A stretch of 40,212 bases of DNA from Magnetospirillum sulfuroxidans (GCF_018224925.1 NZ_JAGTUF010000027.1:1-40212), one strand, 5' to 3'; positions 1-8,399 are shown, counted from the stretch's first letter. Translations and numbers: made by a program. The notes: generated from the sequence alone by a model not told the origin.

Positions 1-2
1 CC

Positions 3-77
3 CTCGTCGACGCCGCTGAACGCTTCGGACCGACGGGGAAAGGGGGCGCGAACACGCCTTTTTCCGCACCCTGTTAA
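3..77 (+). CDS. C-terminal end of an unidentified gene (partial at left edge)
   Basis: A plus-strand frame is open from the window edge for 24 codons and ends in TAA at 75-77. Its last residues read GGANTPFSAPC. The stop overlaps the minus-strand stop of the DUF1178 gene in a shared TTAA (74-77), the same convergent arrangement seen at 6219-6222, which is the main reason to think it is a real gene end. The product cannot be identified from so few residues. A competing minus-strand frame is also open through 1-73, so this call is tentative. Confidence 0.3.
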   Translation, partial: LVDAAERFGPTGKGGANTPFSAPC

Positions 78-313
78 TGCTGGCCGGCGAATTGGCAGCC
101 GCCGCAGCCCATGGGGGTGCAGGCCGGAGCAGGGGCGGGCGTCGACGATGATTTGCCGACATTGGGGGCCATGATCGCTTTTTCCACCACGGTGTCGCCA
201 CATTGCGGGCAAACCAGCGCCCCCTCCGCCTTTTTGGTGTCGTAATCGCCGGAATTGTCGAACCAATGTTCGAAATGGTGATCGTGGGCGCAGCGCAGGG
301 TATAAAGGATCAT
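74..313 (-). CDS. DUF1178 family protein
   Basis: A 79-residue protein starting MILYTLRC, the usual opening of the DUF1178 family, which is common in alpha- and betaproteobacteria and has no established function. It has cysteine pairs at the start (LRC followed by H-D-H-H), in the middle (CPQCG) and near the C-terminus (CGGC), which suggests metal binding by analogy with zinc-ribbon proteins. An in-frame TTG 21 bases upstream (332-334) could extend it by seven residues, but the family normally begins at MI. It lies 47 bases downstream of xerD and is probably co-transcribed with it. Family assignment is good; function is unknown. Confidence 0.8.
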   Translation of the reverse strand: MILYTLRCAHDHHFEHWFDNSGDYDTKKAEGALVCPQCGDTVVEKAIMAPNVGKSSSTPAPAPACTPMGCGGCQFAGQH

Positions 314-360
314 GGGTCGGTAATCCGTGAACAAGATGACTTTGCCGGCTTATAGCACAA

Positions 361-1281
361 TCAGCTTTTCGGTTTCAGCAATCCCGCCAGCGGGTGATGC
401 TGATTGACCAGCCGGGCCTTGGGCTCTTCCAGCACATGGGTGTAGATCTCGGTGGTGGCGATGTCGGCATGGCCAAGCATTTCCTGCACCACCCGCAGAT
501 CGGCGCCATGCGCCAGTAAATGGGTGGCGAAGGCATGACGCAAGACATGCGGCGACAGCCGGCGCGGATCGATGCCCGCCAACAGACCGATCCTCAACAG
601 GGCGCGGGCGAAACCGGCGCGGGTCAGGTGACCGCTTTTTCCCGTCCCCGGAAACAGCCAGCGCGACGCCTTTTTCTTGCCCAACAGCTCTTGGCGGATG
701 GGCAGCCATGCCCGCACCGCCGCGCGGGCCGGATCGGATAGCGGCACCATGCGTTCCTTGTCGCCCTTGCCGCGCACCACCAGCAGCGCCGGATCGCGGG
801 CGAGGGCGGAATAGGGCAGGCCGACCAGTTCGGACACCCGCAGGCCGGTGGCATAGAGCAATTCCAGCAGCGCCGTCATTTGCGGCGCCTGATGATCGGG
901 CAAATGACGGGCGGCGACCAACAGGCCATCGACCTCGGCTTCCGACAGATATTTCGGTAATGGCCGGCCCAGCCGGGGGGCATCCAAGCGCGAGGTCGGG
1001 TCATCGGCGCGCCAGCCCTCGGCAAAGACAAAGGCATAAAACTGACGCAAGCAGGACAGCCGGCGGGCTTGGGTGCGCGCCGCCATGCCGGCATCGGCCA
1101 AGGCCCGCATATAGGCGGCCAGATCGGCGGGTTTGGCGGTCAGCGGCGTGCCCTGGCGCCGGATCAAGAAACCATCAAGATCATCGAGATCGCGGCGATA
1201 GGCATCCAAGGTATTGATGGCGGCGGCACGTTCCACCGCCATCATTTCCAAAAAGGCTTCCTTGTGCCGCTCAGATGCCAT
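361..1281 (-). CDS. xerD: Tyrosine recombinase XerD
   Basis: A 306-residue site-specific tyrosine recombinase of the XerC/XerD type, which acts with FtsK at the terminus dif site to resolve chromosome dimers. The N-terminal SAM-like core-binding domain spans about residues 5-90 and the catalytic domain about 110-295. The full catalytic set is visible: R148 (ATGLRVSEL), K172, H245 and R248 (HVLRH), H271 (LGHADI) and nucleophile Y280 (IYTHV). The ATG at 1281 was chosen because it overlaps the upstream gene's stop by 11 bases (ATGGCATCTGA) and gives the normal XerD length. XerD rather than XerC is inferred from overall sequence feel; the two are hard to separate by eye. The absence of integrase-type accessory genes argues for the housekeeping recombinase. 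Confidence 0.88.
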   Translation of the reverse strand: MASERHKEAFLEMMAVERAAAINTLDAYRRDLDDLDGFLIRRQGTPLTAKPADLAAYMRALADAGMAARTQARRLSCLRQFYAFVFAEGWRADDPTSRLDAPRLGRPLPKYLSEAEVDGLLVAARHLPDHQAPQMTALLELLYATGLRVSELVGLPYSALARDPALLVVRGKGDKERMVPLSDPARAAVRAWLPIRQELLGKKKASRWLFPGTGKSGHLTRAGFARALLRIGLLAGIDPRRLSPHVLRHAFATHLLAHGADLRVVQEMLGHADIATTEIYTHVLEEPKARLVNQHHPLAGLLKPKS

Positions 1282-2998
1282 TGGCGAGCAAGGCTTCCAC
1301 CGCCAAGGCCCGCCCGTCCTCGGCCAGCCCAACCACGGCGAAGGCGCTCAACACCTCGGACAGGGTCATGGGGTCGATACGGTCCAACGGCACTTCGCCC
1401 ATGCTGGCCAGGGCGGAAATGATGGTTCCGCCCAGACGGGCATCAAGGGCGGCCCCTTGCATCAGCGCGAACAAAGCCGGATTGGGGCCACTGTTCGGCA
1501 AGGACAAGGCTTCAAGCCAGGCGCTGTCCGGCACCTTGGCGCCAAGACCGGCAAGAACGCCCAAAACAATGCCGTTGCGGCGCGCCGCCAAATCGGCGGG
1601 CAGCCCCTGCAACGAAGCGCGCCAACCGGCCAAGCCGGCCAAGGACACCGTCTGTCCCGGACCGAATTCGCCGATGGCGGTCAGCGGCCACACTTTTTGC
1701 GTTTCACGCAACGCCTGCGGGTCAGCCTTGGCGATGTCCAACCACTTGGCCGCCGCTTCCGGCCGGCCCAAGGCATAAAAGGCGCGGGCGAAAAAAGCCG
1801 CTTCCCGCGACAACACCGCATCGGGACGAATGGCGGCGATCAAGGCCTCAAAGACCCGGGCGGTGCCGGCAACACGATTGCGCGATACCGCCAGCTCGAT
1901 GGCGCGGGCGGCGAAGCGGGCCTTCAGCAGCTCATCGGGTTGATCAAAGGCGGCCCGGTACAACAACGCCCGGCCATGATTGCCGGCGCTGGCGGCACGA
2001 TCCATCGGCGACGACATTTCGTCGGGGGCGAAGGTCAGGGCCAGATACAGCTTGCGCAGATCATCGGCGCTCATCAGCCCCACCGCCTCGGCCCGTTCGG
2101 CGGCGGCAACCCGCTGATCCATCGGAATGGCGTCGTTGGTGGCAATGGCGCGGGCGACCACGGCCGGCGCATTGGCCACCGCCTCTTCCGGCAAGGCCAT
2201 CTTGGCGGCGGCGAACAGGGCCACATGCAGCGGCGTCAATTCGGTGATCTCGATCTTGGCATTGGGCAGAGGCGGCAAGCCGGCCAAAACCTCGGCGGCG
2301 GCGATGAAGCCATTATCCGCCGCCTTGCGTTCGCGCAGCAGATCAAGGGCCAGATTGCCTTCCAGGCGACGACCGCTGATCAGATGGCAAAATGTCGTCA
2401 GCCGGGCGATTTCCGGGTCGGCGCCGGGCTGTATGTGGGCGCAGGCTTCCTGGGTGCGACCGGCCAGCAGATTGGCGTCACGCTGCACCTTGGCGGCGAT
2501 CGTCCCTTCCACCGAAGCCGGCGCGGCGTTGGTCAGGCCGATGACGCCGTCCAAATCGCCCAGGGCCAACAGCCGTTCCGCCCGCAATTCGACCATGGAT
2601 GGCCGGGTTTCCGGCTTGGTGCCCTCGGGCGGCGGCGCCGCCGTCAGCAACAGACGCCGTTCCAGCGACCGCATCGACAGCGAAGCGCTGGCGCCGGGCA
2701 GGCGGGGGATCAGGGCACGGGCGACTTCGGCGCTGGTGCCGTTCCACAAGGCGGCGGAAAAACCGCCTTGATTGACGTCCATGGTGCCGGCCGCCTCGGG
2801 ATTGGGGGCTTTGAGCGCGTCAACGCCAATCCGGCCGACATTTTCATAGGCCGGCGGATCGGCCTGTTCCATGGTTTCCGGGTCGAAGGGCTGGGTCAGC
2901 GGCAACGGTTGCTGCGCCCAGGCGGCAGGGGCGGCCATCAACAGCGCCGCCAGCGAAACAATCCGCAAACCCATGGCGTTATTTCGGCAGGTGGTCAT
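1271..2998 (-). CDS. Secreted/periplasmic protein of unknown function, Ala-rich
   Basis: A 575-residue protein with a signal peptide: a hydrophobic stretch MGLRIVSLAALLMAAPAAWA ending in an AWA-QQ cleavage-like site. The rest is rich in alanine, leucine and helix-forming residues, with no enzyme motif I can recognise. It looks like an all-helical repeat protein, perhaps TPR/HEAT-like, but no repeat unit could be defined by eye. Start choice: ATG 2998 has an AAGGTGA Shine-Dalgarno at good spacing and overlaps the upstream small ORF; ATG 2974, four bases after that ORF's stop, would place the signal peptide at the very N-terminus. Similar proteins next to xerD in Rhodospirillales are, as I recall, annotated as uncharacterised or as antifreeze-glycopeptide-like because of composition only. 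Probably exported; role unknown. Confidence 0.75.
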   Translation of the reverse strand: MTTCRNNAMGLRIVSLAALLMAAPAAWAQQPLPLTQPFDPETMEQADPPAYENVGRIGVDALKAPNPEAAGTMDVNQGGFSAALWNGTSAEVARALIPRLPGASASLSMRSLERRLLLTAAPPPEGTKPETRPSMVELRAERLLALGDLDGVIGLTNAAPASVEGTIAAKVQRDANLLAGRTQEACAHIQPGADPEIARLTTFCHLISGRRLEGNLALDLLRERKAADNGFIAAAEVLAGLPPLPNAKIEITELTPLHVALFAAAKMALPEEAVANAPAVVARAIATNDAIPMDQRVAAAERAEAVGLMSADDLRKLYLALTFAPDEMSSPMDRAASAGNHGRALLYRAAFDQPDELLKARFAARAIELAVSRNRVAGTARVFEALIAAIRPDAVLSREAAFFARAFYALGRPEAAAKWLDIAKADPQALRETQKVWPLTAIGEFGPGQTVSLAGLAGWRASLQGLPADLAARRNGIVLGVLAGLGAKVPDSAWLEALSLPNSGPNPALFALMQGAALDARLGGTIISALASMGEVPLDRIDPMTLSEVLSAFAVVGLAEDGRALAVEALLANGI

Positions 2999-3119
2999 CG
3001 GGGATCACCTTTTCCACACGCGCCGTCGGCGCCGGAAGGTCGAACGAAGCCAAGAAGACACCGCCGCCCACCAGGACCAGCAGCACCACGATAAGCAAAA
3101 TACCGGCAATCTTTCCCAT
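2979..3119 (-). CDS. Small single-pass membrane protein (46 aa)
   Basis: A short ORF read directly from the sequence: ATG at 3119, TAA at 2981-2979, 46 residues. It opens with Met-Gly-Lys, then has one strongly hydrophobic segment (about residues 4-25, Ile/Leu/Val-rich with a GGG patch), followed by an acidic/basic tail ending IPDDHLPK. It is the first gene of the minus-strand unit, and its 3' end overlaps the better-supported start of the next gene, which indicates translational coupling. The N-in, single-span topology fits a small inner-membrane protein or membrane-anchored partner of the exported protein encoded downstream. No family is recognised. The coding call rests on codon structure, hydrophobic segment and coupling. 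Confidence 0.72.
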   Translation of the reverse strand: MGKIAGILLIVVLLVLVGGGVFLASFDLPAPTARVEKVIPDDHLPK

Positions 3120-3268
3120 GGAGCGCGACCAACCTTGCGTTTGATTTCTGGACAGGCCCGATTAGGGGCGGATAAAAGTCACGAGCGGACACATGCGGGG
3201 CGGTCCACCAACGGACCTTCCCTTTAGACGCGCCGTCGCGGCGCGCAACCGGAGCGTAAGGATCGACC
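3120..3268. promoter_or_regulatory. Divergent promoter region with hairpins ahead of aroK
   Basis: This 149 bp gap separates the minus-strand xerD unit from aroK and must hold both promoters, though no convincing -35/-10 pair could be picked. It contains two inverted repeats: GGTCC/GGACC (3202-3206 and 3213-3217) and GCGCCG-TCG-CGGCGC (3230-3244), the latter ending 24 bases before the aroK ATG. The second would form a strong hairpin in the aroK leader RNA. An aroK ribosome site (TAAGGA) follows it. Confidence 0.45.
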
Positions 3269-3844
3269 ATGGCGAAACAGGGGCAGTGTATCGGCGTCGC
3301 CCCCGCGGATCAATCACGGCTGGCGGATCGATTGGATCGGACCATCGTTCTGGTCGGACTGATGGGGGCGGGTAAGTCCTGCGTCGGCCGCCGGCTGGCG
3401 GCACGCCTGGATTTAAGTTTCATCGATTCCGACATCGAATTCGAAACCGCCGCCGGCTGTTCGATCAGCGATTATTTCGCCCGCCACGGCGAAGCCGCCT
3501 TTCGCGACGGCGAACGCAAGGTCATCGCCCGGCTGATGGAAGGCGATCCCTGCATCCTGGCCACCGGCGGCGGCGCCTTTATCGACCCCGAAACCCGCGC
3601 CCGCATCAAGCAATCGGCATTGTCGGTATGGATCCGCGCCGATCTGGATCTGCTGGTCAAGCGCACCTCGGGCCGCGACCACCGCCCGCTGCTGAAAACC
3701 GGCGATCCCCGCGAAATTCTGTCGCGGCTGATCGATGCCCGTTATCCCATTTACGCCGAAGCCGACATCATCGTCGATTCCACCGATGAACCACCGGAAG
3801 TCACCGTCGCCAAGATCTGCCAGGAACTGGAGTGCCGCCTATGA
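3269..3844 (+). CDS. aroK: Shikimate kinase
   Basis: A 191-residue shikimate kinase, which phosphorylates shikimate at the 3-OH with ATP in the cytoplasmic chorismate pathway. Walker A is GLMGAGKS (30-37), the DSD motif that binds magnesium and shikimate is at 53-55, and the glycine-rich substrate loop ATGGGAF is in the middle. The N-terminus is about 20 residues longer than the minimal enzyme; ATG 3269 has TAAGGA upstream. Its stop overlaps the aroB start (ATGA, 3841-3844), the classic aroKB arrangement. aroE, another gene of the pathway, lies 4 kb away on the other strand. Confidence 0.95.
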   Translation: MAKQGQCIGVAPADQSRLADRLDRTIVLVGLMGAGKSCVGRRLAARLDLSFIDSDIEFETAAGCSISDYFARHGEAAFRDGERKVIARLMEGDPCILATGGGAFIDPETRARIKQSALSVWIRADLDLLVKRTSGRDHRPLLKTGDPREILSRLIDARYPIYAEADIIVDSTDEPPEVTVAKICQELECRL

Positions 3845-4947
3845 GCATCGATCGCCTGCACATGGAACTGGGGGAACGCGGATACGATATCTTGATCGGC
3901 TCCGGCCTGCTGGACCAGACCGGGGCGCTGATGGCGCCGGTGATGCGCGGCAAGCGCGCCTTCGTCGTCACCGACGATCAGGTCGGCCCGTTTTATCTGG
4001 AACGGGTCCTGACCTCGCTCGACAAGGCCGGCATCAGCCATGACCACACCGAAATCAGCCATGGCGAATACAGCAAGGATTTCGCCCATCTGGAAGCCCT
4101 GGTCGATTCCATGCTCGACGCCCGCTGCGAACGCTCGACCATGATCGTAGCCCTGGGCGGCGGCGTCGTCGGCGACCTGACCGGTTTCGCCGCCGCCATT
4201 TTGCAGCGCGGCGTCGATTTCGTCCAAATCCCCACCACCTTGCTGGCCCAGGTCGATTCCTCGGTCGGCGGCAAGACCGGCATCAACACCAAGAAGGGCA
4301 AGAATCTGGTTGGCGCCTTCCATCAGCCCCGTCTGGTGCTGGCCGATATCTCGGTGCTGGACAGCCTGCCGCGCCGTCAGGTTCTGGCCGGTTATGCCGA
4401 AGTGATCAAATATGGCTGTATCGACGATGCCGATTTCTTCACCTGGCTGGAAGCCAATGGCGACAAGGTCATCGACGGCGACATCACCGCCCGCCGCTAC
4501 GCGGTGGCCATTTCCTGCCGGGCCAAGGCCCGCATCGTCGCCGCCGATGAGCGCGAAGGCGGTATCCGCGCCTTGCTGAATTTGGGTCACACCTTCGGCC
4601 ATGCGCTGGAAGCGGAAACCGGTTATGGCGACGAGATTTTGCACGGCGAAGCCGTCGCCCTTGGCATGATCATGGCTTTCCGCCTGTCGGCCCGCATGGG
4701 ACTGGCTCCGGCCGCCGACGTCATCCGGCTGGAAACCCATCTTGATCGCCTGGGCCTGCCGGTCCGGCTGTCCAAGCAACGTCACTGGGACGTGCAAAGG
4801 CTGGTTCAGCACATGGCCGGCGATAAAAAGGTCAAGGATGGCAAGATCACCTTTGTCCTTGCCCATGGCATCGGCAAAAGCTTCTTGACCCCGGATGTGC
4901 CGGAACAGGCGGTGCATGACATGCTGTCAGAGTTCATCGGAGCTTAA
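3841..4947 (+). CDS. aroB: 3-dehydroquinate synthase
   Basis: A 368-residue dehydroquinate synthase, converting DAHP to 3-dehydroquinate with NAD and a divalent metal, the second step of chorismate synthesis. The NAD-binding signature ALGGGVVGDLTGF is present near residue 105, followed by the PTTLLAQVDSSVGGKTGIN block and the metal-site region GHTFGHALE. ATG 3841 overlaps the aroK stop and has GGAG eight bases upstream; a GTG at 3832 would add three residues but is less likely. The next gene starts immediately after the stop codon, so aroK-aroB-corC-like form one transcription unit. Confidence 0.95.
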   Translation: MSIDRLHMELGERGYDILIGSGLLDQTGALMAPVMRGKRAFVVTDDQVGPFYLERVLTSLDKAGISHDHTEISHGEYSKDFAHLEALVDSMLDARCERSTMIVALGGGVVGDLTGFAAAILQRGVDFVQIPTTLLAQVDSSVGGKTGINTKKGKNLVGAFHQPRLVLADISVLDSLPRRQVLAGYAEVIKYGCIDDADFFTWLEANGDKVIDGDITARRYAVAISCRAKARIVAADEREGGIRALLNLGHTFGHALEAETGYGDEILHGEAVALGMIMAFRLSARMGLAPAADVIRLETHLDRLGLPVRLSKQRHWDVQRLVQHMAGDKKVKDGKITFVLAHGIGKSFLTPDVPEQAVHDMLSEFIGA

Positions 4948-6222
4948 ATGATGGATGTCCCGACCCTGACATTGCTGGTGATCTTCTTGTTGCTGATCGT
5001 CTCGGCATTCTTTTCAGGGTCGGAAACGGCGCTGACGGCGGTGTCACGTCCGGCCATGCATCAGATGGAACTGGACGGCCACCGCCAGGCCGGCCGCGTC
5101 AACCGTTTGATCGCCGCCCGCGACCGCCTGATCGGCGCCTTGTTGTTGGGCAACAATCTGGTCAACATCTTGGCCTCGTCCCTGGCCACCAGCGCCATGA
5201 TGACGTTGTTCGGCGAGGCCGGAATCGTCTATGCCACCGCCGGCATGACTGTGATCGTGGTCATGTTTGGCGAGGTCCTGCCCAAGACCTACGCCATCTA
5301 TAACGCCAACAAAGTCGCCCTGTTCGTGTCGGGGCCGGTCAGCGTGATAACCAAGGTCCTGGCCCCGGCGGTCAAAGCCATCGAGCTGGCCACCCGATTG
5401 TTTTTCCGCCTGTTCCGGGCCAAATACGCCACCGAGGCCTCGATCGAAAACGCCATGATGGAATTGCGCGGGGCCATCGAGGTCCATGCCACTCAGGACG
5501 AGGTCAAGGAAGAACGGCGCATGCTGCGCTCGATTCTGGAATTGGGCGATGTCGAGGTCGGCGAGGTGATGACCCATCGCAAATCGACCATCACCATCGA
5601 CGCCGATTTGCCGCCGGCCGAAATCGTCGATCAGATCCTCAGCAGCCCCTATACCCGCATTCCGCTGTGGCGCAACGACCACGACAACATCATCGGCGTC
5701 GTCCACGCCAAGGATGTCCTGCGCGCCGTTCGCGCCTTGGCCGGCGAAGTGGACAAGCTGGACGTGGCCGAGCTGGCCGCCGATCCCTGGTTCATTCCCG
5801 ATTCGAGCACGCTTTTGGAGCAGCTTCAGGCGTTCCGCGCCCGGCGTGAACATTTCGCCCTGGTGGTCGATGAATACGGCGCCCTGATGGGGGTAGTGAC
5901 GCTGGAAGATATTTTGGAAGAAATCGTCGGCGATATCGCCGACGAGCACGATGTCACCGTTGCCGGCGTCCGCCCCCAGACCGACGGCTCTTTCGTCGTT
6001 GACGGGTCGGTGACCATCCGCGACCTGAACCGCCAATTCGAATGGCGTCTGCCCGATGACGAAGCCACCACCATTGCCGGCCTGTTGCTGCACGAAAGCC
6101 GGCAAATCCCCAATGCCGGCCAAGTGTTCCGCTTTTATGGCTTCCGCTTCGAAGTGGTGCGCCGTCACCGCAACCAGATCACCACCATCCGGGTGATGCC
6201 GCCCAATGGCGGCGAAGCTTAA
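4948..6222 (+). CDS. CNNM/CorC-HlyC family membrane protein with CBS domains
   Basis: A 424-residue membrane protein with the DUF21 (CNNM) transmembrane domain at about 1-180, containing FFSGSETAL and FGEVLPK, both typical of the family. Two CBS domains follow at about 200-330 (including VVDEYGALMGVVTLEDILEEIVGDI), then a C-terminal CorC_HlyC domain. Family members are linked to magnesium/cobalt efflux or homeostasis; older annotations as haemolysins are misleading. Four hydrophobic segments are visible in the first 150 residues. The start directly abuts the aroB stop, with a second in-frame ATG three bases on. Its stop overlaps the dnaQ stop on the other strand. Substrate is not known from sequence. 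Confidence 0.88.
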   Translation: MMDVPTLTLLVIFLLLIVSAFFSGSETALTAVSRPAMHQMELDGHRQAGRVNRLIAARDRLIGALLLGNNLVNILASSLATSAMMTLFGEAGIVYATAGMTVIVVMFGEVLPKTYAIYNANKVALFVSGPVSVITKVLAPAVKAIELATRLFFRLFRAKYATEASIENAMMELRGAIEVHATQDEVKEERRMLRSILELGDVEVGEVMTHRKSTITIDADLPPAEIVDQILSSPYTRIPLWRNDHDNIIGVVHAKDVLRAVRALAGEVDKLDVAELAADPWFIPDSSTLLEQLQAFRARREHFALVVDEYGALMGVVTLEDILEEIVGDIADEHDVTVAGVRPQTDGSFVVDGSVTIRDLNRQFEWRLPDDEATTIAGLLLHESRQIPNAGQVFRFYGFRFEVVRRHRNQITTIRVMPPNGGEA

Positions 6223-6914
6223 CCTTCCGCGTCCGGTTCGCGCAGCCAGATCGGCTTTTTCAGTTTCCCGACAAAGGCCGCATGCGCCTCTAATTCTTCG
6301 GCGTTCACCGCATGGGGACGAGGGGCGCGCAATTTCCGCTCGACCACCGCGCCGCTTTGACCGCGGCTGTTGGTGCCGCTCAGGCCCAACTCGAAACCGG
6401 GCTGGCGGCCGCCGATCAATTGCAGATAGACCTCGGCCAGCAATTCCGAATCGAGCAAGGCGCCGTGGAACGAACGGTGGGTATTGTCGATTTCGAAGCG
6501 GCGGCACAGCGCATCCAGATTGGCCTGGGCGCCAGGGAATTTCTTGCGCGCCATGGCCACGGTGTCGATGGACCGGCTCATGGGTAAGGGCGGAAAACCC
6601 AGACGGTTCAATTCGGCATTGATAAAGCGCATGTCGAATTCGGCGTTATGGATGACCAAGATGGAATCGCCGAGGAACTCCATGAAATCGGCGACGATTT
6701 CAGCGAAAACCGGCTTGTCCGACAAAAATTGCGCCGACAGGCCATGCACCTTGAACGCCTCTTCCGGCATGTCGCGTTCGGGATTGAGGTATTGGTGATA
6801 GACCTTGCCGGTGGGCAAATGGTTGAACAGCTCAACGCAGCCGATTTCAACGATGCGATGGCCGGTCAGCGGATCAAAGCCGGTGGTTTCGGTATCAAGA
6901 ACGATTTCACGCAT
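6219..6914 (-). CDS. dnaQ: DNA polymerase III epsilon subunit (proofreading exonuclease)
   Basis: A 231-residue DEDDh 3'-5' exonuclease that proofreads for the replicative polymerase. ExoI is DTETTG (D7, E9), ExoII is HNAEFDMRF, and ExoIII has the H-x4-D pattern in HGALLD. Length is close to that of E. coli DnaQ. ATG 6914 was chosen because MREIVLDTETTG is the standard N-terminus and GGCAGGG lies just upstream; longer in-frame extensions run into coaE. It is the last gene of the ppsR-maf-aroE-coaE-dnaQ chain and overlaps the coaE stop by eight bases. Its own stop overlaps that of the convergent CNNM-family gene, so no terminator can lie between them. Confidence 0.95.
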   Translation of the reverse strand: MREIVLDTETTGFDPLTGHRIVEIGCVELFNHLPTGKVYHQYLNPERDMPEEAFKVHGLSAQFLSDKPVFAEIVADFMEFLGDSILVIHNAEFDMRFINAELNRLGFPPLPMSRSIDTVAMARKKFPGAQANLDALCRRFEIDNTHRSFHGALLDSELLAEVYLQLIGGRQPGFELGLSGTNSRGQSGAVVERKLRAPRPHAVNAEELEAHAAFVGKLKKPIWLREPDAEG

Positions 6915-7563
6915 GACCCTGCCTTGGGCGAGAGAATTTTGGAGATAAGCGAGGCGGCCAAGCGCCTGAGCCGGATTGAGCCAACAAAAGGGCGATGGCG
7001 CGGCGCAATCGGCGCAAAGCCGGGGCGCGGCCGGCGCCGCTGAAAATAACGAAATCGGCGCGGCGGCGCTTTTGCTCATCGGCCATCTGCTGGGCACGAA
7101 TGGCGCGCAGCCGCGCCGGATTCATCCCTGGGCGCGCCAGCACCCGCTGCGCCTGTAGAAAAGCCGCGCACGACACCACCGCCACCGCGTCGCAACGCCG
7201 ATCGCCACCGGTTTCGAACAGCAACGGAATGTCCAACACCACCAGCTTGCGCCGAGAGCGGGCCTGAGCCCGTAAAAAGGCGCTTTCCTCGCCCCGCACC
7301 AGCGGATGCAAGATGGCTTCCAGCCGGCGCAGCGCCGCCGGATCGCCAAACACCCGCTGCCCCAACGCGTTCCGGTTCACCCTCCCTTCGACCACCACGC
7401 CGGCAAAGGCGGCGGCGATGGCCGGCACCGCCTTGCCGTCGGCGGCCATGAGCCGGTGAACCGTGGCATCGGCGTCATGCACCGGCCACCCCAGCCGCCG
7501 CACCATGGCGGCGGCGGTGCTTTTGCCCATGCCGATCGAGCCGGTGAGCCCCAAGATCTTCAT
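6907..7563 (-). CDS. coaE: Dephospho-CoA kinase
   Basis: A 218-residue P-loop kinase catalysing the last step of coenzyme A synthesis, ATP-dependent phosphorylation of dephospho-CoA. It begins MKILGLTGSIGMGKST with the Walker A loop GSIGMGKS. DADATVHRL and a LLFETG segment are both typical of CoaE. ATG 7563 was chosen because it overlaps the aroE stop (ATGA) and gives the normal N-terminus. The C-terminal 20 residues are Pro/Arg/Ser-rich and poorly typical. The gene overlaps dnaQ by eight bases. Adjacency of aroE, coaE and dnaQ is common in alphaproteobacteria. Confidence 0.93.
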   Translation of the reverse strand: MKILGLTGSIGMGKSTAAAMVRRLGWPVHDADATVHRLMAADGKAVPAIAAAFAGVVVEGRVNRNALGQRVFGDPAALRRLEAILHPLVRGEESAFLRAQARSRRKLVVLDIPLLFETGGDRRCDAVAVVSCAAFLQAQRVLARPGMNPARLRAIRAQQMADEQKRRRADFVIFSGAGRAPALRRLRRAIALLLAQSGSGAWPPRLSPKFSRPRQGHA

Positions 7564-8399
7564 GACGAGAGGACGAAATCGCGCATTTCGGCCGTCACTT
7601 CCGGCTGTTGTCCGAACCACAAGGTGAAACCGCGAACCGCCTGCCACAGCAGCATGCCCAGACCATCAACCACCGGATTGCCGCGCCCCTGCGCCCGCAC
7701 CAGCAAGTCAGTCATCAGCGGCGCATAGACGATATCGTTGACGATCGCGTCCAGGGGCAGGGCGGCAAGGTCGATATCCAATGGCGGCTGGCCGGTCATG
7801 CCCAGCGAGGTGGTGTTGACCAGCAGACCGCCACCCTCCAGATCAAGCCGGTCCCAGCTCTGCACCGTGATCGGGCCGCCGATATCGGCGGCCAATTTTT
7901 CCGCCCGCTGGGGATTGCGATTAACCAACCGCACCTGCGGCACCCCGGCATCGACCAAAGCGGCGACCACGGCGCGGGCAGCCCCGCCGGCCCCCAGCAC
8001 CACCGCCGGGCGGTTGAGATAGCCAAGGGAGGCGGGGTGGGTTTCCAGCAAGTTCTGCATGAAACCGAAAGCATCGGTGTTAAGTCCCCGAATGGCGCCA
8101 TCGGGCTCGACCACCAAGGTGTTGACGGCGCCGATGCGCCGGGCCAGCGGCTCGACGTTGTCGCCGACCAGCCGTAAGGCCTCCTCCTTGTGCGGCACGG
8201 TGACGTTGGCACCGACGAAACCCATCTTGGGCAAGGCGCGAAACACCGCTGCGAAATCTTCCGGCTGCACCGCCAACGGCACATAGGCGCCGTCGATTCC
8301 CAATTTATCCAACCAATAGCCATGCAGGCGCGGCGAACGCGAATGACCGACCGGCCAACCCAAAACCCCGGCTAATTTGGCTTTGCCTGACAAGATCAT
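7560..8399 (-). CDS. aroE: Shikimate dehydrogenase
   Basis: A 279-residue NADP-dependent shikimate 5-dehydrogenase reducing 3-dehydroshikimate to shikimate. The substrate-binding domain has GWPVGHSRSP and NVTVPHKE, with catalytic K71 in the latter. GLNTDAFGF supplies the conserved Asp. The nucleotide-binding loop is GAGGAARAV. Length is normal. Both ends overlap neighbours by ATGA: with maf upstream and coaE downstream. Together with aroK and aroB about 4 kb away it gives three pathway genes in this window, although in two separate transcription units. Confidence 0.95.
   Translation of the reverse strand: MILSGKAKLAGVLGWPVGHSRSPRLHGYWLDKLGIDGAYVPLAVQPEDFAAVFRALPKMGFVGANVTVPHKEEALRLVGDNVEPLARRIGAVNTLVVEPDGAIRGLNTDAFGFMQNLLETHPASLGYLNRPAVVLGAGGAARAVVAALVDAGVPQVRLVNRNPQRAEKLAADIGGPITVQSWDRLDLEGGGLLVNTTSLGMTGQPPLDIDLAALPLDAIVNDIVYAPLMTDLLVRAQGRGNPVVDGLGMLLWQAVRGFTLWFGQQPEVTAEMRDFVLSS

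Noticed and set aside
42-63. Possible small terminator GGCG-CGAACA-CGCC-TTTTT near the left edge
   Set aside because: The stem is only four base pairs and lies within the tentative partial reading frame; too weak to list as a feature.
1214-3094. Long plus-strand ORF (626 codons) opposite the exported protein gene
   Set aside because: It is Gly/Gln/Arg/His-rich with no domain signature and lies antisense to a frame with signal peptide, ribosome site and coupled neighbours; typical shadow of a GC-rich gene.
3751-4917. Minus-strand ORF (388 codons) opposite aroB
   Set aside because: Composition is Gln/His/Asp/Gly-rich and aroB on the other strand has full family motifs; antisense shadow.
5044-6507. 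Minus-strand ORF (487 codons) opposite the CNNM-family gene
   Set aside because: No recognisable domain, runs through the end of dnaQ in another frame, and has the low-complexity look of a third-position shadow.
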